Shown here: piece by piece, positions 34,474 to 43,980 of the stretch
Position numbering within the stretch: position 1 is the stretch's first letter
Layout: every line of letters begins with the position of its first letter
From: Halobacillus halophilus DSM 2266
GTDB lineage: Bacteria; Bacillota; Bacilli; Bacillales; Halobacillaceae
DNA length: 64,000 nt
Assembly: GCF_000284515.1 (NCBI RefSeq)
Contig: NC_017668.1
Location: 2,294,001-2,358,000, forward strand
Reading direction: 5' to 3'
Notes under the pieces: generated by a model
The model's database searches: none
Seen by the model: only the letters and a program-made list of their open reading frames with translations
What the model was told of the DNA's origin: nothing
Program-made: the position numbers and the translations under genes

Positions 34474-35649
34474 CTAAAACCTCTGAAAGCTCGTCAAATT
34501 CCTCCAGGAACGCTCCCATAAGTTGATAAAGCTTGCCTTCTCTACTTTCTCCTTTGTTTCTAGACGAACTTTGGCTACTTCTTTTCCATCTTTCTCAACG
34601 ATGACCCATCCCATATGGTCTCCTCTGGAAAGAGGGAGTTCCTTTTGTTCCACCATTTTTATTTTAGTGTCATAAGCCTGTTCTTTCTCGGACTTTTTCT
34701 TGAGAATAACAACATCTTTTTCAGGAGAAAGTTTAATATTCTCAGGTTGTCCTCTAGTGAGCTTCATGGTTTTTAACGTATCTTTCTTATCATATAACTT
34801 GACTCCTTCATACTGCCCAAAGCCATAATCAAGGAGGCTTGTGATATCTGAATTACGATCTTTAGGTGTCTCCGCCCCCATTACGACCGCAATCATGTGC
34901 ATGTCATCCCGTTTAGCTGAAGCGGTTAGACAATATTTTGCTTCAGAAGTGTAACCCGTCTTTAAACCATCCATACCAGGATAGGATTTTATTAACTTAT
35001 TTGTCGTGACCAGCCAGAATTCGTTATCCTTGCCTTTACGTAAATAATCATCATAGATACTTGTATATTCAGTGACTTCATCGTGTAGTAAGAGTTCGCG
35101 AGCCATTACAGCCATATCATGGGCTGTACTATAATGTCCTTTTGCCGGGAGTCCGGTAGGGTTTTCAAAATGTGTGTTTTTCAGACCTAAATCTTGTGCT
35201 TTTTTATTCATTTGATTAACAAACTCTTTCTCAGAACCCGCGATCCGCTCCGCCATGGCTACACTTGCATCGTTACCAGAAGCTACAGCTATTCCCTTTA
35301 ACAAGTCCTGAACAGTCATCTCTTCACCAGCTTCTAGAAAAATTTGTGATCCTCCCATTGAAGCCGCATGTTCACTGATTCTTACTTTTTCCTCCAGACT
35401 AATATTCTCTTTTTCCAATGCTTCCATTATAAGCAGAAGAGTCATTACCTTTGTCATACTGGCAGGAGGAAGTTCCTGATGGGCATCTTTTTCGTAGAGC
35501 ATCATTCCACTATTTTTTTCTAACAATATGGCTGATTTAGCAGAATCCACCAGATCGGGCGCAGATTTTTCTTCTGCTTTTATGGATGCTGGCTGTAAAA
35601 TACTTAAAGTTACCATTAAAATAAGGATGGAGCCGATGAGTTTTTGCAT
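34474..35649 (-). CDS. dacF: D-alanyl-D-alanine carboxypeptidase DacF
   Basis: A 391-residue exported low-molecular-weight PBP active in the forespore, adjusting cortex or germ-cell-wall cross-linking. The signal peptide is about 1-25. Active-site motifs are S64-M-T-K67, S124-G-N126 and KTG in DGLKTGYTSEA. ATG 35649 lies 7 nt after GGAGGT; the longer frame from 35664 has no site. In B. subtilis a read-through transcript from dacF covers spoIIA; the order is the same here. Confidence 0.93.
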   Translation of the reverse strand: MQKLIGSILILMVTLSILQPASIKAEEKSAPDLVDSAKSAILLEKNSGMMLYEKDAHQELPPASMTKVMTLLLIMEALEKENISLEEKVRISEHAASMGGSQIFLEAGEEMTVQDLLKGIAVASGNDASVAMAERIAGSEKEFVNQMNKKAQDLGLKNTHFENPTGLPAKGHYSTAHDMAVMARELLLHDEVTEYTSIYDDYLRKGKDNEFWLVTTNKLIKSYPGMDGLKTGYTSEAKYCLTASAKRDDMHMIAVVMGAETPKDRNSDITSLLDYGFGQYEGVKLYDKKDTLKTMKLTRGQPENIKLSPEKDVVILKKKSEKEQAYDTKIKMVEQKELPLSRGDHMGWVIVEKDGKEVAKVRLETKEKVEKASFINLWERSWRNLTSFQRF

Positions 35650-35725
35650 ACAATTGACCTCCAATTTCTGTAAGTGCCCCTATTTTTCCCTTTATATGGT
35701 TTTCTATACAGAGTTATAGGAAAAG

Positions 35726-35766
35726 AAAAACAAGGCGCAGAAATAATATTCTACACCTTGTTTTTA
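35726..35766. terminator. Hairpin upstream of dacF
   Basis: Stem AAAACAAGG/CCTTGTTTT with a 20-nt loop and T-runs on both strands, in the 350-bp gap between pdp and dacF. Confidence 0.6.
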
Positions 35767-35923
35767 ACATTTTATTCTTCTATTTGATTCCTGTTTCAGC
35801 CAATAATCGCCTATTTATGGTTTTTAGGAACAATTAACCCATACAAGCATTCAAACTTCCGTCTCCTTTCTGTCCCCCCCCCAAACGTCAAGGGACTGAT
35901 TTATGTATAATGCCGTTGATTAA

Positions 35924-35962
35924 ATAAAAAAGTTCTCCACTATAAAAGGATAGCGAAGAACT
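35924..35962 (-). terminator. Terminator after pdp
   Basis: Minus-strand stem AGTTCTTCGCTAT/ATAGTGGAGAACT with two mismatches, then TTTTTTATTT. Confidence 0.8.
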
Positions 35963-35999
35963 CTGTTTCAAAATATGTGACTTTAAAATCTCAACAATT

Positions 36000-37301
36000 T
36001 TATTTAATCACTGTATAAATAAGCGTAGGTTTTTCTACTTTCTCATCGGCAATAGAATAAGCCTCTAATACTTTAGTAATGGATGCTTGAGGCTCTTCAT
36101 CATCACTATTCAGAACAACTAGAGATTCTCCTTCTTCCACCCAATCTCCTATTTTTTTGTTCAAGGTAATGCCGACACCGTGATTAATCTCATCATCTTT
36201 GGTAGCGCGTCCAGCACCCAAGTACATAGCTGCAATTCCGATGGACTCTGCATCGATTGCAGCTATATAGCCGCTCTTCTCCGCTTTCACATCGATTTTG
36301 TGCTTGGCTTTAGGAAGGTTGTCTAAGTTATCGATCATCGATACATCACCATTTTGCGCTTCGACCAGATTCCGCAAACTTTGAAATGCCTTTCCATTTT
36401 CCAAATTCTTCGCCAAAGCCTCATAAGCTTCTTCATAAGAATTAAATACTTCCGCAAGAACGGTCATATGAGAGGCAAGTTCTAAAGATAGCTCTCTCAA
36501 ATCCTCTACATTTTTTCCTTGCAGAATTTCAGCAGCTTCTTTAATTTCGTTGGCATTTCCAACTTCAAACCCAAGCGGCTGATTCATATCGCTAATGACC
36601 GCAACCGTTTGACGTCCAAGGTTGTTCCCGATATTCACCATTTCTTGAGCTAAATTTTTTGAATCTTCAAGGGTTTTCATAAAAGCACCAGAGCCCGTTT
36701 TAACATCTAACACTATGCCGTCTGCACCAGAAGCCAGTTTCTTACTCATAATCGACCCGGCTATGAGAGGAAGAGAATCGACAGTTCCTGTTACATCGCG
36801 CAATGCGTATAACTTCTTATCGGCAGGTGCCAGATTTCCAGTCTGTCCAGCTACTGCCAGCTTATGAGTATTCACATTATGGATGAACTGATCTTTTGTC
36901 ATTTCAATTTCCAGACCCTTAATTGATTCCAGCTTATCCAATGTTCCACCCGTGTGCCCCAGGCCTCGCCCGGACATTTTTGCGACTGGCACCCCAACAG
37001 AAGCAACTAATGGACCTACAATGAAGGTAACTTTATCGCCTACACCGCCTGTTGAGTGTTTATCTACTTTATGTCCTTTGATAGCAGAAAGATCAATTGT
37101 CTCACCGGAGTCCACCATTGCTTGAGTCAATGTAGCTGTTTCTTCCTGAGTCATCCCTTGAAAGTAAATAGCCATCGTTAATGCCGAAGCCTGATAATCA
37201 GGAATATCACCTTGGGTGTACCCATCTACAAAGAAGTAGATCTCCTCTTTCGTTAGTTCGCCGCCATCTCTTTTTTTAACAATAATATCGTACATTCTCA
37301 T
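36000..37301 (-). CDS. pdp: Pyrimidine-nucleoside phosphorylase
   Basis: A 433-residue enzyme splitting uridine, thymidine and deoxyuridine with phosphate. The family signature KVDKHSTGGVGDKVT and the phosphate-binding SGRGLGHTGGTLDKLE segment are present. It is last in deoB-pupG-pdp, a nucleoside salvage unit. In B. subtilis pdp lies in the dra-nupC-pdp operon elsewhere, so its addition here is a lineage-specific rearrangement. Confidence 0.95.
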   Translation of the reverse strand: MRMYDIIVKKRDGGELTKEEIYFFVDGYTQGDIPDYQASALTMAIYFQGMTQEETATLTQAMVDSGETIDLSAIKGHKVDKHSTGGVGDKVTFIVGPLVASVGVPVAKMSGRGLGHTGGTLDKLESIKGLEIEMTKDQFIHNVNTHKLAVAGQTGNLAPADKKLYALRDVTGTVDSLPLIAGSIMSKKLASGADGIVLDVKTGSGAFMKTLEDSKNLAQEMVNIGNNLGRQTVAVISDMNQPLGFEVGNANEIKEAAEILQGKNVEDLRELSLELASHMTVLAEVFNSYEEAYEALAKNLENGKAFQSLRNLVEAQNGDVSMIDNLDNLPKAKHKIDVKAEKSGYIAAIDAESIGIAAMYLGAGRATKDDEINHGVGITLNKKIGDWVEEGESLVVLNSDDEEPQASITKVLEAYSIADEKVEKPTLIYTVIK

Positions 37302-37328
37302 TTAACTCACCCTTTACTATTTATGTCT

Positions 37329-38150
37329 TCAGGCTGGTAATGACTTTAAAAGTTCCTTAACAAATCCAAGGAAATCCTCTCTCACTTGAGAGGTGGTTTC
37401 AATAACTTCATCGTGAGTCAGAGGCTGATCCAATATTCCAGCAGCCATATTGGAAATACAAGAGATCCCCAGAACACGAATTCCTGCGTGACTAGCTGTA
37501 ATAACTTCAGGTACTGTAGACATTCCTACAGCGTCTCCACCTAATACACGTAGCATTCGAACCTCTGCACCTGTTTCATAAGCTGGGCCTGTATTGCCTA
37601 CGTAAACACCTTCCTGCACACTTAGTTCAAGTCTTTCAGCACTTTGTCTAGCATGTTCGATCAAGTCACGATCATAGGCTTCTGACATATCCGGGAATCG
37701 TGGTCCCCTTTCATCATCATTCGGACCGATAAGAGGGCTATCCCCCATGTTGTTAATATGATCCGTAATAATCATCAGATTACCAGGGTTAAAGGATTCA
37801 TTAATCCCTCCAGCCGCATTCGTTACAAACAAGGTATCAATGCCGAGTTCTTTCATTACCCGGACAGGGAACGTAACCTGCTGCATATTGTACCCCTCGT
37901 AATAATGGAAGCGGCCTTGCATAGCAATGACTTGTCTTCCTTCCAATTCCCCGATAACCAATTGTCCCTTATGCCCGGACACGGTTGATTCAGGGAAATG
38001 AGGAATATCTCTATAAAGGATTGTTGTGGGGTTTTGAATTTCATCAGCCAGCACCCCTAAACCCGAACCGAGAATTAATCCTACGGTTGGCTGAACATTT
38101 AATTGTTTCGTTATATATTCTGAAGCTTCTTCTACGTGTAAGTGATACAT
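37329..38150 (-). CDS. pupG: Purine-nucleoside phosphorylase
   Basis: A 273-residue trimeric-type PNP for inosine and guanosine (class I, also called PunA). Motifs visible are GLILGSGLG near the N terminus, the phosphate-binding GRFHYYEGY, TNAAGGIN, and GMSTVPEVI. It starts at ATG 38150 behind AGGAGG. It is co-transcribed with deoB (10-nt gap) and pdp. Confidence 0.95.
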   Translation of the reverse strand: MYHLHVEEASEYITKQLNVQPTVGLILGSGLGVLADEIQNPTTILYRDIPHFPESTVSGHKGQLVIGELEGRQVIAMQGRFHYYEGYNMQQVTFPVRVMKELGIDTLFVTNAAGGINESFNPGNLMIITDHINNMGDSPLIGPNDDERGPRFPDMSEAYDRDLIEHARQSAERLELSVQEGVYVGNTGPAYETGAEVRMLRVLGGDAVGMSTVPEVITASHAGIRVLGISCISNMAAGILDQPLTHDEVIETTSQVREDFLGFVKELLKSLPA

Positions 38151-38160
38151 AATGGGCCTC

Positions 38161-39339
38161 CTATTTAATATCGTTTAAAAAACTGGTTCCATGCTCCGGC
38201 ATTTTAATCGAGAAATTGTCAGATATTGTGGCACCAATATCAGCAAACGTCTGACGCTGCTCTAATTCCTTTCCATCTTTAATTCCATTATGATAAACAA
38301 GTAGTGGGACAAGCTCTCTAGTATGATCCGTACCATGATGAACTGGGTCGTTGCCATGGTCTGCTGTAATGATCAAAAGATCATCTTCATTTAGTAGGTC
38401 TAGTACTTCTGGAAGACGTTTATCATAAGCTTCAAGTGCTTTACCATATCCTTCTGGATCACGGCGATGACCAAATTTCGCATCAAAATCGACAAGGTTT
38501 AAAAAGCTCATGCCTGTAAAGTCTTGTTGCATCGATTGAATAAGTTTGTCCATTCCATCCATATTGTCATTCGTACGAATCGCTTCTGTTACACCTTCGC
38601 CGTCATAGATATCGGAGATTTTACCTAAAGCAATTACATCTAGTTTTTCATCTTTCATTTCGTTCATAACTGTCCTTCCGAAAGGCTTTAAAGCATAATC
38701 ATGACGGTTGGAAGTACGTTCAAAAGACCCTGGCTCTCCAACAAATGGCCGCGCAATTACTCGTCCAACCATATATTTCTCATCTAGTGTCAATTCGCGG
38801 CAAAGTTCACAGATCTCATAAAGTTCTTCAGGTGGTACTATCTCTTCATGAGCAGCAATTTGAAGCACAGAATCGGCGGACGTATAGATAATTAAATCAC
38901 CGGTATTCATGTGATGCTCTCCCAGTTCTTTAATAATTTCTGTGCCGGATGCCGGTTTGTTTCCTACAATGCCACGCCCTGTTCTTTCTTTTATTTCACT
39001 CAGAAGTTCCTCCGGAAATCCATCAGGAAATGTACGGAAAGGCTGATCAATGTACAGCCCCATAATTTCCCAATGACCCGTCATCGTATCCTTACCATTT
39101 GATGCTTCTCTCATGGTTGTATAATGTGCTTTAGGCTGTTTTGAAGGCTCGACCCCCTGAATTTCTCTAATATTACTCAACCCAAGTGATCCCATATTCG
39201 GCATATTAAGCCCATTCATACGTTCAGCTATGTGACCCAGCGTATGGGCTCCTTTATCATTAAATTGTTCAGCGTCCGGGGCCTCTCCAATCCCCACAGA
39301 ATCCATAACTACTAAAAATACTCTTTTAAATGGTTTCAT
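38161..39339 (-). CDS. deoB: Phosphopentomutase DeoB (Drm)
   Basis: A 392-residue alkaline phosphatase-superfamily mutase converting (deoxy)ribose 1-phosphate to the 5-phosphate, the step after the phosphorylases next to it. The metal-binding motifs [14 protein letters not shown] near the N terminus and [19 protein letters not shown] near the C terminus are complete. ATG 39339 has an AGGAGG site. Confidence 0.95.
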   Translation of the reverse strand: MKPFKRVFLVVMDSVGIGEAPDAEQFNDKGAHTLGHIAERMNGLNMPNMGSLGLSNIREIQGVEPSKQPKAHYTTMREASNGKDTMTGHWEIMGLYIDQPFRTFPDGFPEELLSEIKERTGRGIVGNKPASGTEIIKELGEHHMNTGDLIIYTSADSVLQIAAHEEIVPPEELYEICELCRELTLDEKYMVGRVIARPFVGEPGSFERTSNRHDYALKPFGRTVMNEMKDEKLDVIALGKISDIYDGEGVTEAIRTNDNMDGMDKLIQSMQQDFTGMSFLNLVDFDAKFGHRRDPEGYGKALEAYDKRLPEVLDLLNEDDLLIITADHGNDPVHHGTDHTRELVPLLVYHNGIKDGKELEQRQTFADIGATISDNFSIKMPEHGTSFLNDIK

Positions 39340-39434
39340 TAACGATCCCTCCTATTTTTTACTTTCCCATAACTTAATTATTTTACGCTAATCTTTATAG
39401 ATGTAGGATGTCAGACAACTAAAAACAAAAAAGT

Positions 39435-40322
39435 TTATGCTCGAGGATGATACGAGCGATAAACATCTTTTAATCGTGTTTTAGTAACGTGTGTATAAAC
39501 TTGAGTGGTAGAAATATCAGCATGACCTAACATTTCCTGTACAGCACGCAAGTCCGCTCCATTTTCTAATAAATGTGTAGCAAATGAATGCCTCAGCGTA
39601 TGAGGGGTGAGCTCTTTTAAAATTCCAGCATCGCGGGCAACCGCTTTCAGTATTTTCCAAAAACCTTGGCGTGACAGTTTATTTCCATGATGATTCACAA
39701 ATAATTCTTCTGTCTTTTTATTTTTGACCAACGCCCCACGACCTTGTTCCAAATAAGTTTGCACTGCTTCCTTCGCCAAATCTCCTAGAGGAATAATTCT
39801 TTCCTTAGACCCTTTACCTAAACAGCGTACAAATCCCATCGTGAGATGGAGATCGCTTACTTTTAAAGAGACCAGTTCTGTGACGCGAAGCCCTGTGGCA
39901 TAAAGCATTTCCAGCATCGCTTTATTTCTTAATGATAAAGGATCCTTCGTTTCCACATTAAGGAGTTTGTCCACCTCTTCAGATGAAAGTACTTTTGGCA
40001 GCTTTCGTTCTTTTTTTGGGGTTTCAATATGGAGACTTGGATCTTCATTTGTCACTTTTTCCCTGATTAAGAATTGATGATAGAGACGAATGGAAGACAG
40101 CAGTCTAGCCACTGTAGCAGAAGAACGCCCTTTATCATTCAAATCATGCAGGTACCTCATTATATGCGATCTTGTTACTTGATCCCAGTCTGATAGATTT
40201 AACTCCTGTTGTAAAAACTGCTGGTATTGCATTAGATCACGCTTATAAGATTGAATAGTATTCGATGATAGACCTCGCTCAACTGTTAAATAATGAAAAA
40301 AATCTTCTAACGCGTAATCCAT
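39435..40322 (-). CDS. xerD: Site-specific tyrosine recombinase XerD
   Basis: A 295-residue recombinase (RipX in B. subtilis) that with CodV/XerC resolves chromosome dimers at dif. Residues 1-85 are the SAM-like DNA-binding domain. The catalytic set is intact: Arg in [11 protein letters not shown], Lys in [41 protein letters not shown]. It overlaps neither neighbour and lies 7 nt after yqzK. A chromosomal housekeeping copy, not a mobile integrase. Confidence 0.94.
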   Translation of the reverse strand: MDYALEDFFHYLTVERGLSSNTIQSYKRDLMQYQQFLQQELNLSDWDQVTRSHIMRYLHDLNDKGRSSATVARLLSSIRLYHQFLIREKVTNEDPSLHIETPKKERKLPKVLSSEEVDKLLNVETKDPLSLRNKAMLEMLYATGLRVTELVSLKVSDLHLTMGFVRCLGKGSKERIIPLGDLAKEAVQTYLEQGRGALVKNKKTEELFVNHHGNKLSRQGFWKILKAVARDAGILKELTPHTLRHSFATHLLENGADLRAVQEMLGHADISTTQVYTHVTKTRLKDVYRSYHPRA

Positions 40323-40329
40323 GACCCAT

Positions 40330-40548
40330 CTACTCTCCTAATTGGAAGAATATCGACAGTCGATCCGGCCAGTCCGGTTCCAGCGGCTTGTACACCTTTA
40401 CTGCCGCGCCACTCGGTGGATCATATCGATGCTGCCTTTCATACTCCTCATGTACTAAACGAAGTGCCATATAAAAAACGCAAGTACATAAAGTAAATAC
40501 AATAAGAACCTTAACTAATTCCTGTATATTTTGACGTAAATGAACCAT
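40330..40548 (-). CDS. yqzK: DUF4227 protein YqzK
   Basis: A 72-residue protein with one N-terminal membrane helix ([20 protein letters not shown]) and a C-terminal tail containing the conserved [12 protein letters not shown] segment. The function is unknown. Its place between fur and xerD is the same in B. subtilis. Confidence 0.88.
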   Translation of the reverse strand: MVHLRQNIQELVKVLIVFTLCTCVFYMALRLVHEEYERQHRYDPPSGAAVKVYKPLEPDWPDRLSIFFQLGE

Positions 40549-40707
40549 CCCGCTACCCCTTTTCTAGAGCCTTTATGTAAAAGGATATGCCCAGATGGAC
40601 GTCAAATATACATGATTGTTCTACCTACGATAAACCTACACGATTTCCGTCAGTTTGTAAATAGATCAAGACGTATCCCGTCTGTAGAAAATAAACGTCT
40701 ACCAAAA

Positions 40708-40739
40708 TAAAAAAGCCACTATGTGATTTCATAGCGGCA
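40708..40739 (-). terminator. Terminator after fur
   Basis: Minus-strand stem GCCGCTATG/CATAGTGGC with TTTTTTATTTT tail. Confidence 0.8.
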
Positions 40740-40744
40740 GTTTA

Positions 40745-41224
40745 TTAATTTTCTTCGTTTCCCTTTGATGCCGAGGCGGCTACGGCTTGTTTCTGGCAGA
40801 CGCGGCAGATCCCATGAAATGTTAAACGATGATCTTTAACCTGAAATCCCCATTGTCCTTCTACAAGCTTTTCAACGTCCCCTAATAAATCTTCCTCGAT
40901 TTCCTCTACCGATCCACACTCTATGCAAACTAAGTGGTGATGAAAGTGCTCCGCCCCTTCTTTTCGAAGGTCATAGCGGGAAACTCCATCTCCAAAGTTT
41001 ATTTTATCGACAACTTTCAATTCGGATAACAATTCCAGCGTACGATATACGGTAGCCAGACCGATTTCGGGTGCTTTCTCTTTTACGAGGAGGTAGACAT
41101 CTTCGGCACTTAAATGATCTTCTTCATTTTCTAAAAGCACTCGAACAGTAGCTTCCCTTTGAGGTGTTAACTTATAACTCTGGGAATGCAATTGTTTCTT
41201 AATTCTCTCAATACGATGCTCCAT
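40745..41224 (-). CDS. fur: Ferric uptake regulator Fur
   Basis: A 159-residue Fe2+-dependent repressor. The winged helix is about 10-85 (YKLTPQREATVRVLLEN, then GLATVYRTLELLSELKVV). The regulatory site includes HFHHHLVCIECG. Structural zinc is held by CIEC and CRVC. It controls siderophore and iron uptake genes. A consensus sigma-A promoter and a PerR-type box lie upstream. Confidence 0.93.
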   Translation of the reverse strand: MEHRIERIKKQLHSQSYKLTPQREATVRVLLENEEDHLSAEDVYLLVKEKAPEIGLATVYRTLELLSELKVVDKINFGDGVSRYDLRKEGAEHFHHHLVCIECGSVEEIEEDLLGDVEKLVEGQWGFQVKDHRLTFHGICRVCQKQAVAASASKGNEEN

Positions 41225-41254
41225 ATCGTTCGTCCCTCCCTCGTAATCAATTTA

Positions 41255-41283
41255 ATTATAAGCAGAGTCAGAAGGAGTGTCAA
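41255..41283 (-). promoter_or_regulatory. fur: Sigma-A promoter of fur
   Basis: Perfect TTGACA (41283-41278) and TATAAT (41260-41255) with a 17-nt spacer on the minus strand. Confidence 0.8.
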
Positions 41284-41307
41284 ATTAAAATTATTTTAAT
41301 CTATGTT

Positions 41308-41322
41308 TTATAATCATTCTAA
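41308..41322. promoter_or_regulatory. fur: PerR-type box upstream of fur
   Basis: TTATAATCATTCTAA matches the PerR box (TTATAAT, N, ATTATAA) at all but one position. It lies 24 nt upstream of the -35. PerR repression of fur is known in B. subtilis; the Fur/PerR/Zur boxes are related, so the binder is inferred. Confidence 0.5.
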
Positions 41323-41347
41323 ACTGAATATGATTATCACTACTAAA

Positions 41348-41986
41348 TTAATGATAAATCCACTTCAACACGTAGTCAAGAACGGTATTTGAAAAAAATA
41401 CTTCAATAGTAGAAGCTACGATCAGTATAAGCATTAATGCCCCAAAAAAAGCGCTGTAACGAACAAACCCTTTAAGGATGGGTTGATGCACTCTTCTTAT
41501 AAACAGCTGCTTACAAAGCGTCAAAGAGAAAATCAGGGCCAGCGATCCAGCTATTAAGTATACAGGTATGATAAGTAAATTCTGAGGAGCTATAGCTGCT
41601 GAGGAGATCAACAGACCATACCAGCCCATCTGATTTACTAAAAACCCTACAGAAAACCCTACAACAAGTCCTTTAATAAATAATAGAACGGTAATAATGG
41701 GCATGCCAATAACAGAGATACCTAATAAAAACAAAAGAAGCATATATTTTAAATGGTAAAGGATGCTGTCCTTCCAAAGAGTAGCTTTTGAGGTTCCATT
41801 CATGGAAATATTTTGTTCAAAGAATTGTTTTAAGTAAAAAAAGAGATCCTGCTTTTGAACGAAATTCATGCTGTTAACGATTACCGCTCCGAATATAATT
41901 CCCATAATGAATAAGACGAATATAAAAACGAAAATATTTACATGGCTTTGTATCTCTTTCCCTGCCACCCGCATACTATTCTGCAT
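41348..41986 (-). CDS. spoIIM: Stage II sporulation protein SpoIIM
   Basis: A 212-residue membrane protein with five to six helices. SpoIIM acts with SpoIID and SpoIIP in the mother cell to degrade septal peptidoglycan and drive forespore engulfment. Conserved SAAIAPQNLLIIPVYL is visible. ATG 41986 has a GGATGGAG site; the in-frame ATG at 42007 does not. The neighbourhood fur-spoIIM-nudF equals B. subtilis. Confidence 0.92.
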   Translation of the reverse strand: MQNSMRVAGKEIQSHVNIFVFIFVLFIMGIIFGAVIVNSMNFVQKQDLFFYLKQFFEQNISMNGTSKATLWKDSILYHLKYMLLLFLLGISVIGMPIITVLLFIKGLVVGFSVGFLVNQMGWYGLLISSAAIAPQNLLIIPVYLIAGSLALIFSLTLCKQLFIRRVHQPILKGFVRYSAFFGALMLILIVASTIEVFFSNTVLDYVLKWIYH

Positions 41987-42214
41987 GGAATCTCCATCCT
42001 TTCTCATAACCGGTCTATGACCAATCTATGAAGAAAAAGATAAAAGTAGACCATCATTCATTGTATTTAAGATCAACCCTTAGGTACTGCCTGTCTGGTC
42101 AGACATTTCATAGTAAATGTTCATAGATTTCACAAATGAGATGTAGTAGTAACTGACCTTTTTAACCGTCCTCTTTTGACTCATTCATGTCTCTGAGCTC
42201 AAGGGGTAAAAGAT

Positions 42215-42760
42215 TTACTCTGAAACTCGAAGCTTCCAGTATAAAAGAGCATAGGCGGTTTTAGCATCCTGAATCCGTTGATTTCTTTCTAATTCTTCAG
42301 CTTCCCCCAGCGTTAACTCCATAAGCTCTACGAATTCATCCTCATCACCATCTGGACGTTGATCCAGGACTTTAACTTGATCTGTGAAATAAATATGGAC
42401 AATCTCATCAGCGAAACCGGGAGATGTATAAAAAGAGGTAACCCATTCCAAAGAATCCGTCGTGTAACCAGTTTCTTCTTCCAATTCTCTAAGCGCACAT
42501 GTCATAGCTTCTTCACCAGGTTCAAGTTTCCCAGCGGGGATTTCGACCAGGCTTTTTTCCATTGGTTTTCTGTACTGCTCCACGCATATTAATTTACCTT
42601 CATCCGTAAGGGCAATAACGGCTACAGCACCTGGGTGCTTAATCAACTCCCGTTTAGAAGTATTTCCATCGGGTAAAGTAACACTGTCAATATTTAATTG
42701 AACAATCTTGCCCGTATAGATCGTTTCTGTATGGTAAGTTTTTTCTTCAAACCTCTTCAC
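42215..42760 (-). CDS. nudF: ADP-ribose pyrophosphatase NudF
   Basis: A 181-residue Nudix hydrolase. The Nudix box is complete: GKLEPGEEAMTCALRELEEE followed by TGY. It cleaves ADP-ribose to AMP and ribose 5-phosphate. The start is GTG 42760. Divergent from yqkF as in B. subtilis. The 200 bp to spoIIM hold nothing recognisable. Confidence 0.93.
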   Translation of the reverse strand: MKRFEEKTYHTETIYTGKIVQLNIDSVTLPDGNTSKRELIKHPGAVAVIALTDEGKLICVEQYRKPMEKSLVEIPAGKLEPGEEAMTCALRELEEETGYTTDSLEWVTSFYTSPGFADEIVHIYFTDQVKVLDQRPDGDEDEFVELMELTLGEAEELERNQRIQDAKTAYALLYWKLRVSE

Positions 42761-42865
42761 AGTCTCTCATCCTCTCGATTAATCTATGGATAGTTTATCA
42801 TATGTGGAAGGGAGACAACGAAGATTCCGTATGCGTTTAATGGAAAAATAAGAAAGGATGATAAT

Positions 42866-43789
42866 ATGAAGAAACGACAAATTGGGAAATCGGACTTATA
42901 TGTATCCGAAATCAGCTTAGGCTGCATGTCATTAGGTACTGATGAAAAGAAAGCAAAATCTATTATAGACAGGGCAATAGACGCTGGAGTAAATTACTTA
43001 GATACAGCTGATCTTTATGATTTTGGAGCCAATGAGAAAATAGTTGGTAAAGCGATCCAGGGGCGCAGGGAAGATCTTATTATCGGATCTAAGGCAGGAA
43101 ATAACTTTACCCAGGGACAGGAAGGCTGGACATGGGATCCTTCAAAAAAACATATTAAACGTGCTGTAAAAGACAGCTTGCAGCGCCTCGGTACTGATTA
43201 TATTGATCTTTATCAGCTCCACGGCGGTACAATTGATGATCCTATGGACGAAACGATCGAAGCCTTTGATGAACTGAAACAAGATGGACTTATTCGTGAA
43301 TATGGAATATCTTCTATTCGACCGAATGTTATACGTGAATATGTTAATAGATCCAATATCTCCAGTGTCATGATGCAGTATAATGCTCTGGATCGAAGGC
43401 CAGAAGAAGAAATTCTGGACTTACTTTCTGAAAATGATATTAGTGTACTTGCCAGAGGGCCGCTGGCTAAAGGAATGCTTTCATCAAAAGGACACCATAA
43501 AGCTTCCCAAAAAGCCGAAGATGGTTTTTTAGATTATAGTCAGGAGGAAATCCTTGCACTCACTGAAAAATGGCAGGATTATGGCAGTGACGCAAGAACT
43601 CCAACCGCACTTGCCTTGCAATATGTCCTTCACCATCCTGCCGTGGCTACAGCCGTATTCGGAGCTAGTTCAGTTGAGCAAGTAGAGGATAACTTAAGCT
43701 ACCTGGAAGCTGATCCGCTTACGGAACAAATATTCAGCGAAATCCAAACCATGACCAGGCCAATTACCTACCAGAAGCACCGCTCTTAA
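42866..43789 (+). CDS. yqkF: Aldo/keto reductase YqkF
   Basis: A 307-residue TIM-barrel NADPH-dependent oxidoreductase. The catalytic tetrad is recognisable: D47 and Y51 in DTADLYDFG, K76 in GSKAG, H119 in YQLHGGTID. The substrate is unknown. The start follows AGAAAGGATG. Identity as YqkF comes from position next to nudF and length. Confidence 0.88.
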   Translation: MKKRQIGKSDLYVSEISLGCMSLGTDEKKAKSIIDRAIDAGVNYLDTADLYDFGANEKIVGKAIQGRREDLIIGSKAGNNFTQGQEGWTWDPSKKHIKRAVKDSLQRLGTDYIDLYQLHGGTIDDPMDETIEAFDELKQDGLIREYGISSIRPNVIREYVNRSNISSVMMQYNALDRRPEEEILDLLSENDISVLARGPLAKGMLSSKGHHKASQKAEDGFLDYSQEEILALTEKWQDYGSDARTPTALALQYVLHHPAVATAVFGASSVEQVEDNLSYLEADPLTEQIFSEIQTMTRPITYQKHRS

Positions 43790-43925
43790 GTATAAAAGTA
43801 TTGAAAATAATCAATAGCCTGACGGAGACTTTCTTATCGGTCTGCTATTATTAATAGAAGTTAGAATTTTTTTCTGTGAATATGTGAACGGTAACATGCT
43901 TACAATTTTCTGGAGAAAATACAAG

Positions 43926-43956
43926 AAACGCTTAGAGCTTGCAGCTCTAAGCGTTT
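43926..43956. terminator. Terminator between yqkF and dipeptidase gene
   Basis: A perfect 14-bp stem AAACGCTTAGAGCT/AGCTCTAAGCGTTT with a 3-nt loop between convergent genes; T-rich on the minus side. Confidence 0.8.
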
Positions 43957-43980
43957 GACTTGTCTAACGACTCTGTATAA

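Noticed and set aside
35670-35720. Sigma-G promoter upstream of dacF
   Set aside because: A CATATAA -10-like element is present, but no acceptable -35 lies at 17-18 nt spacing.
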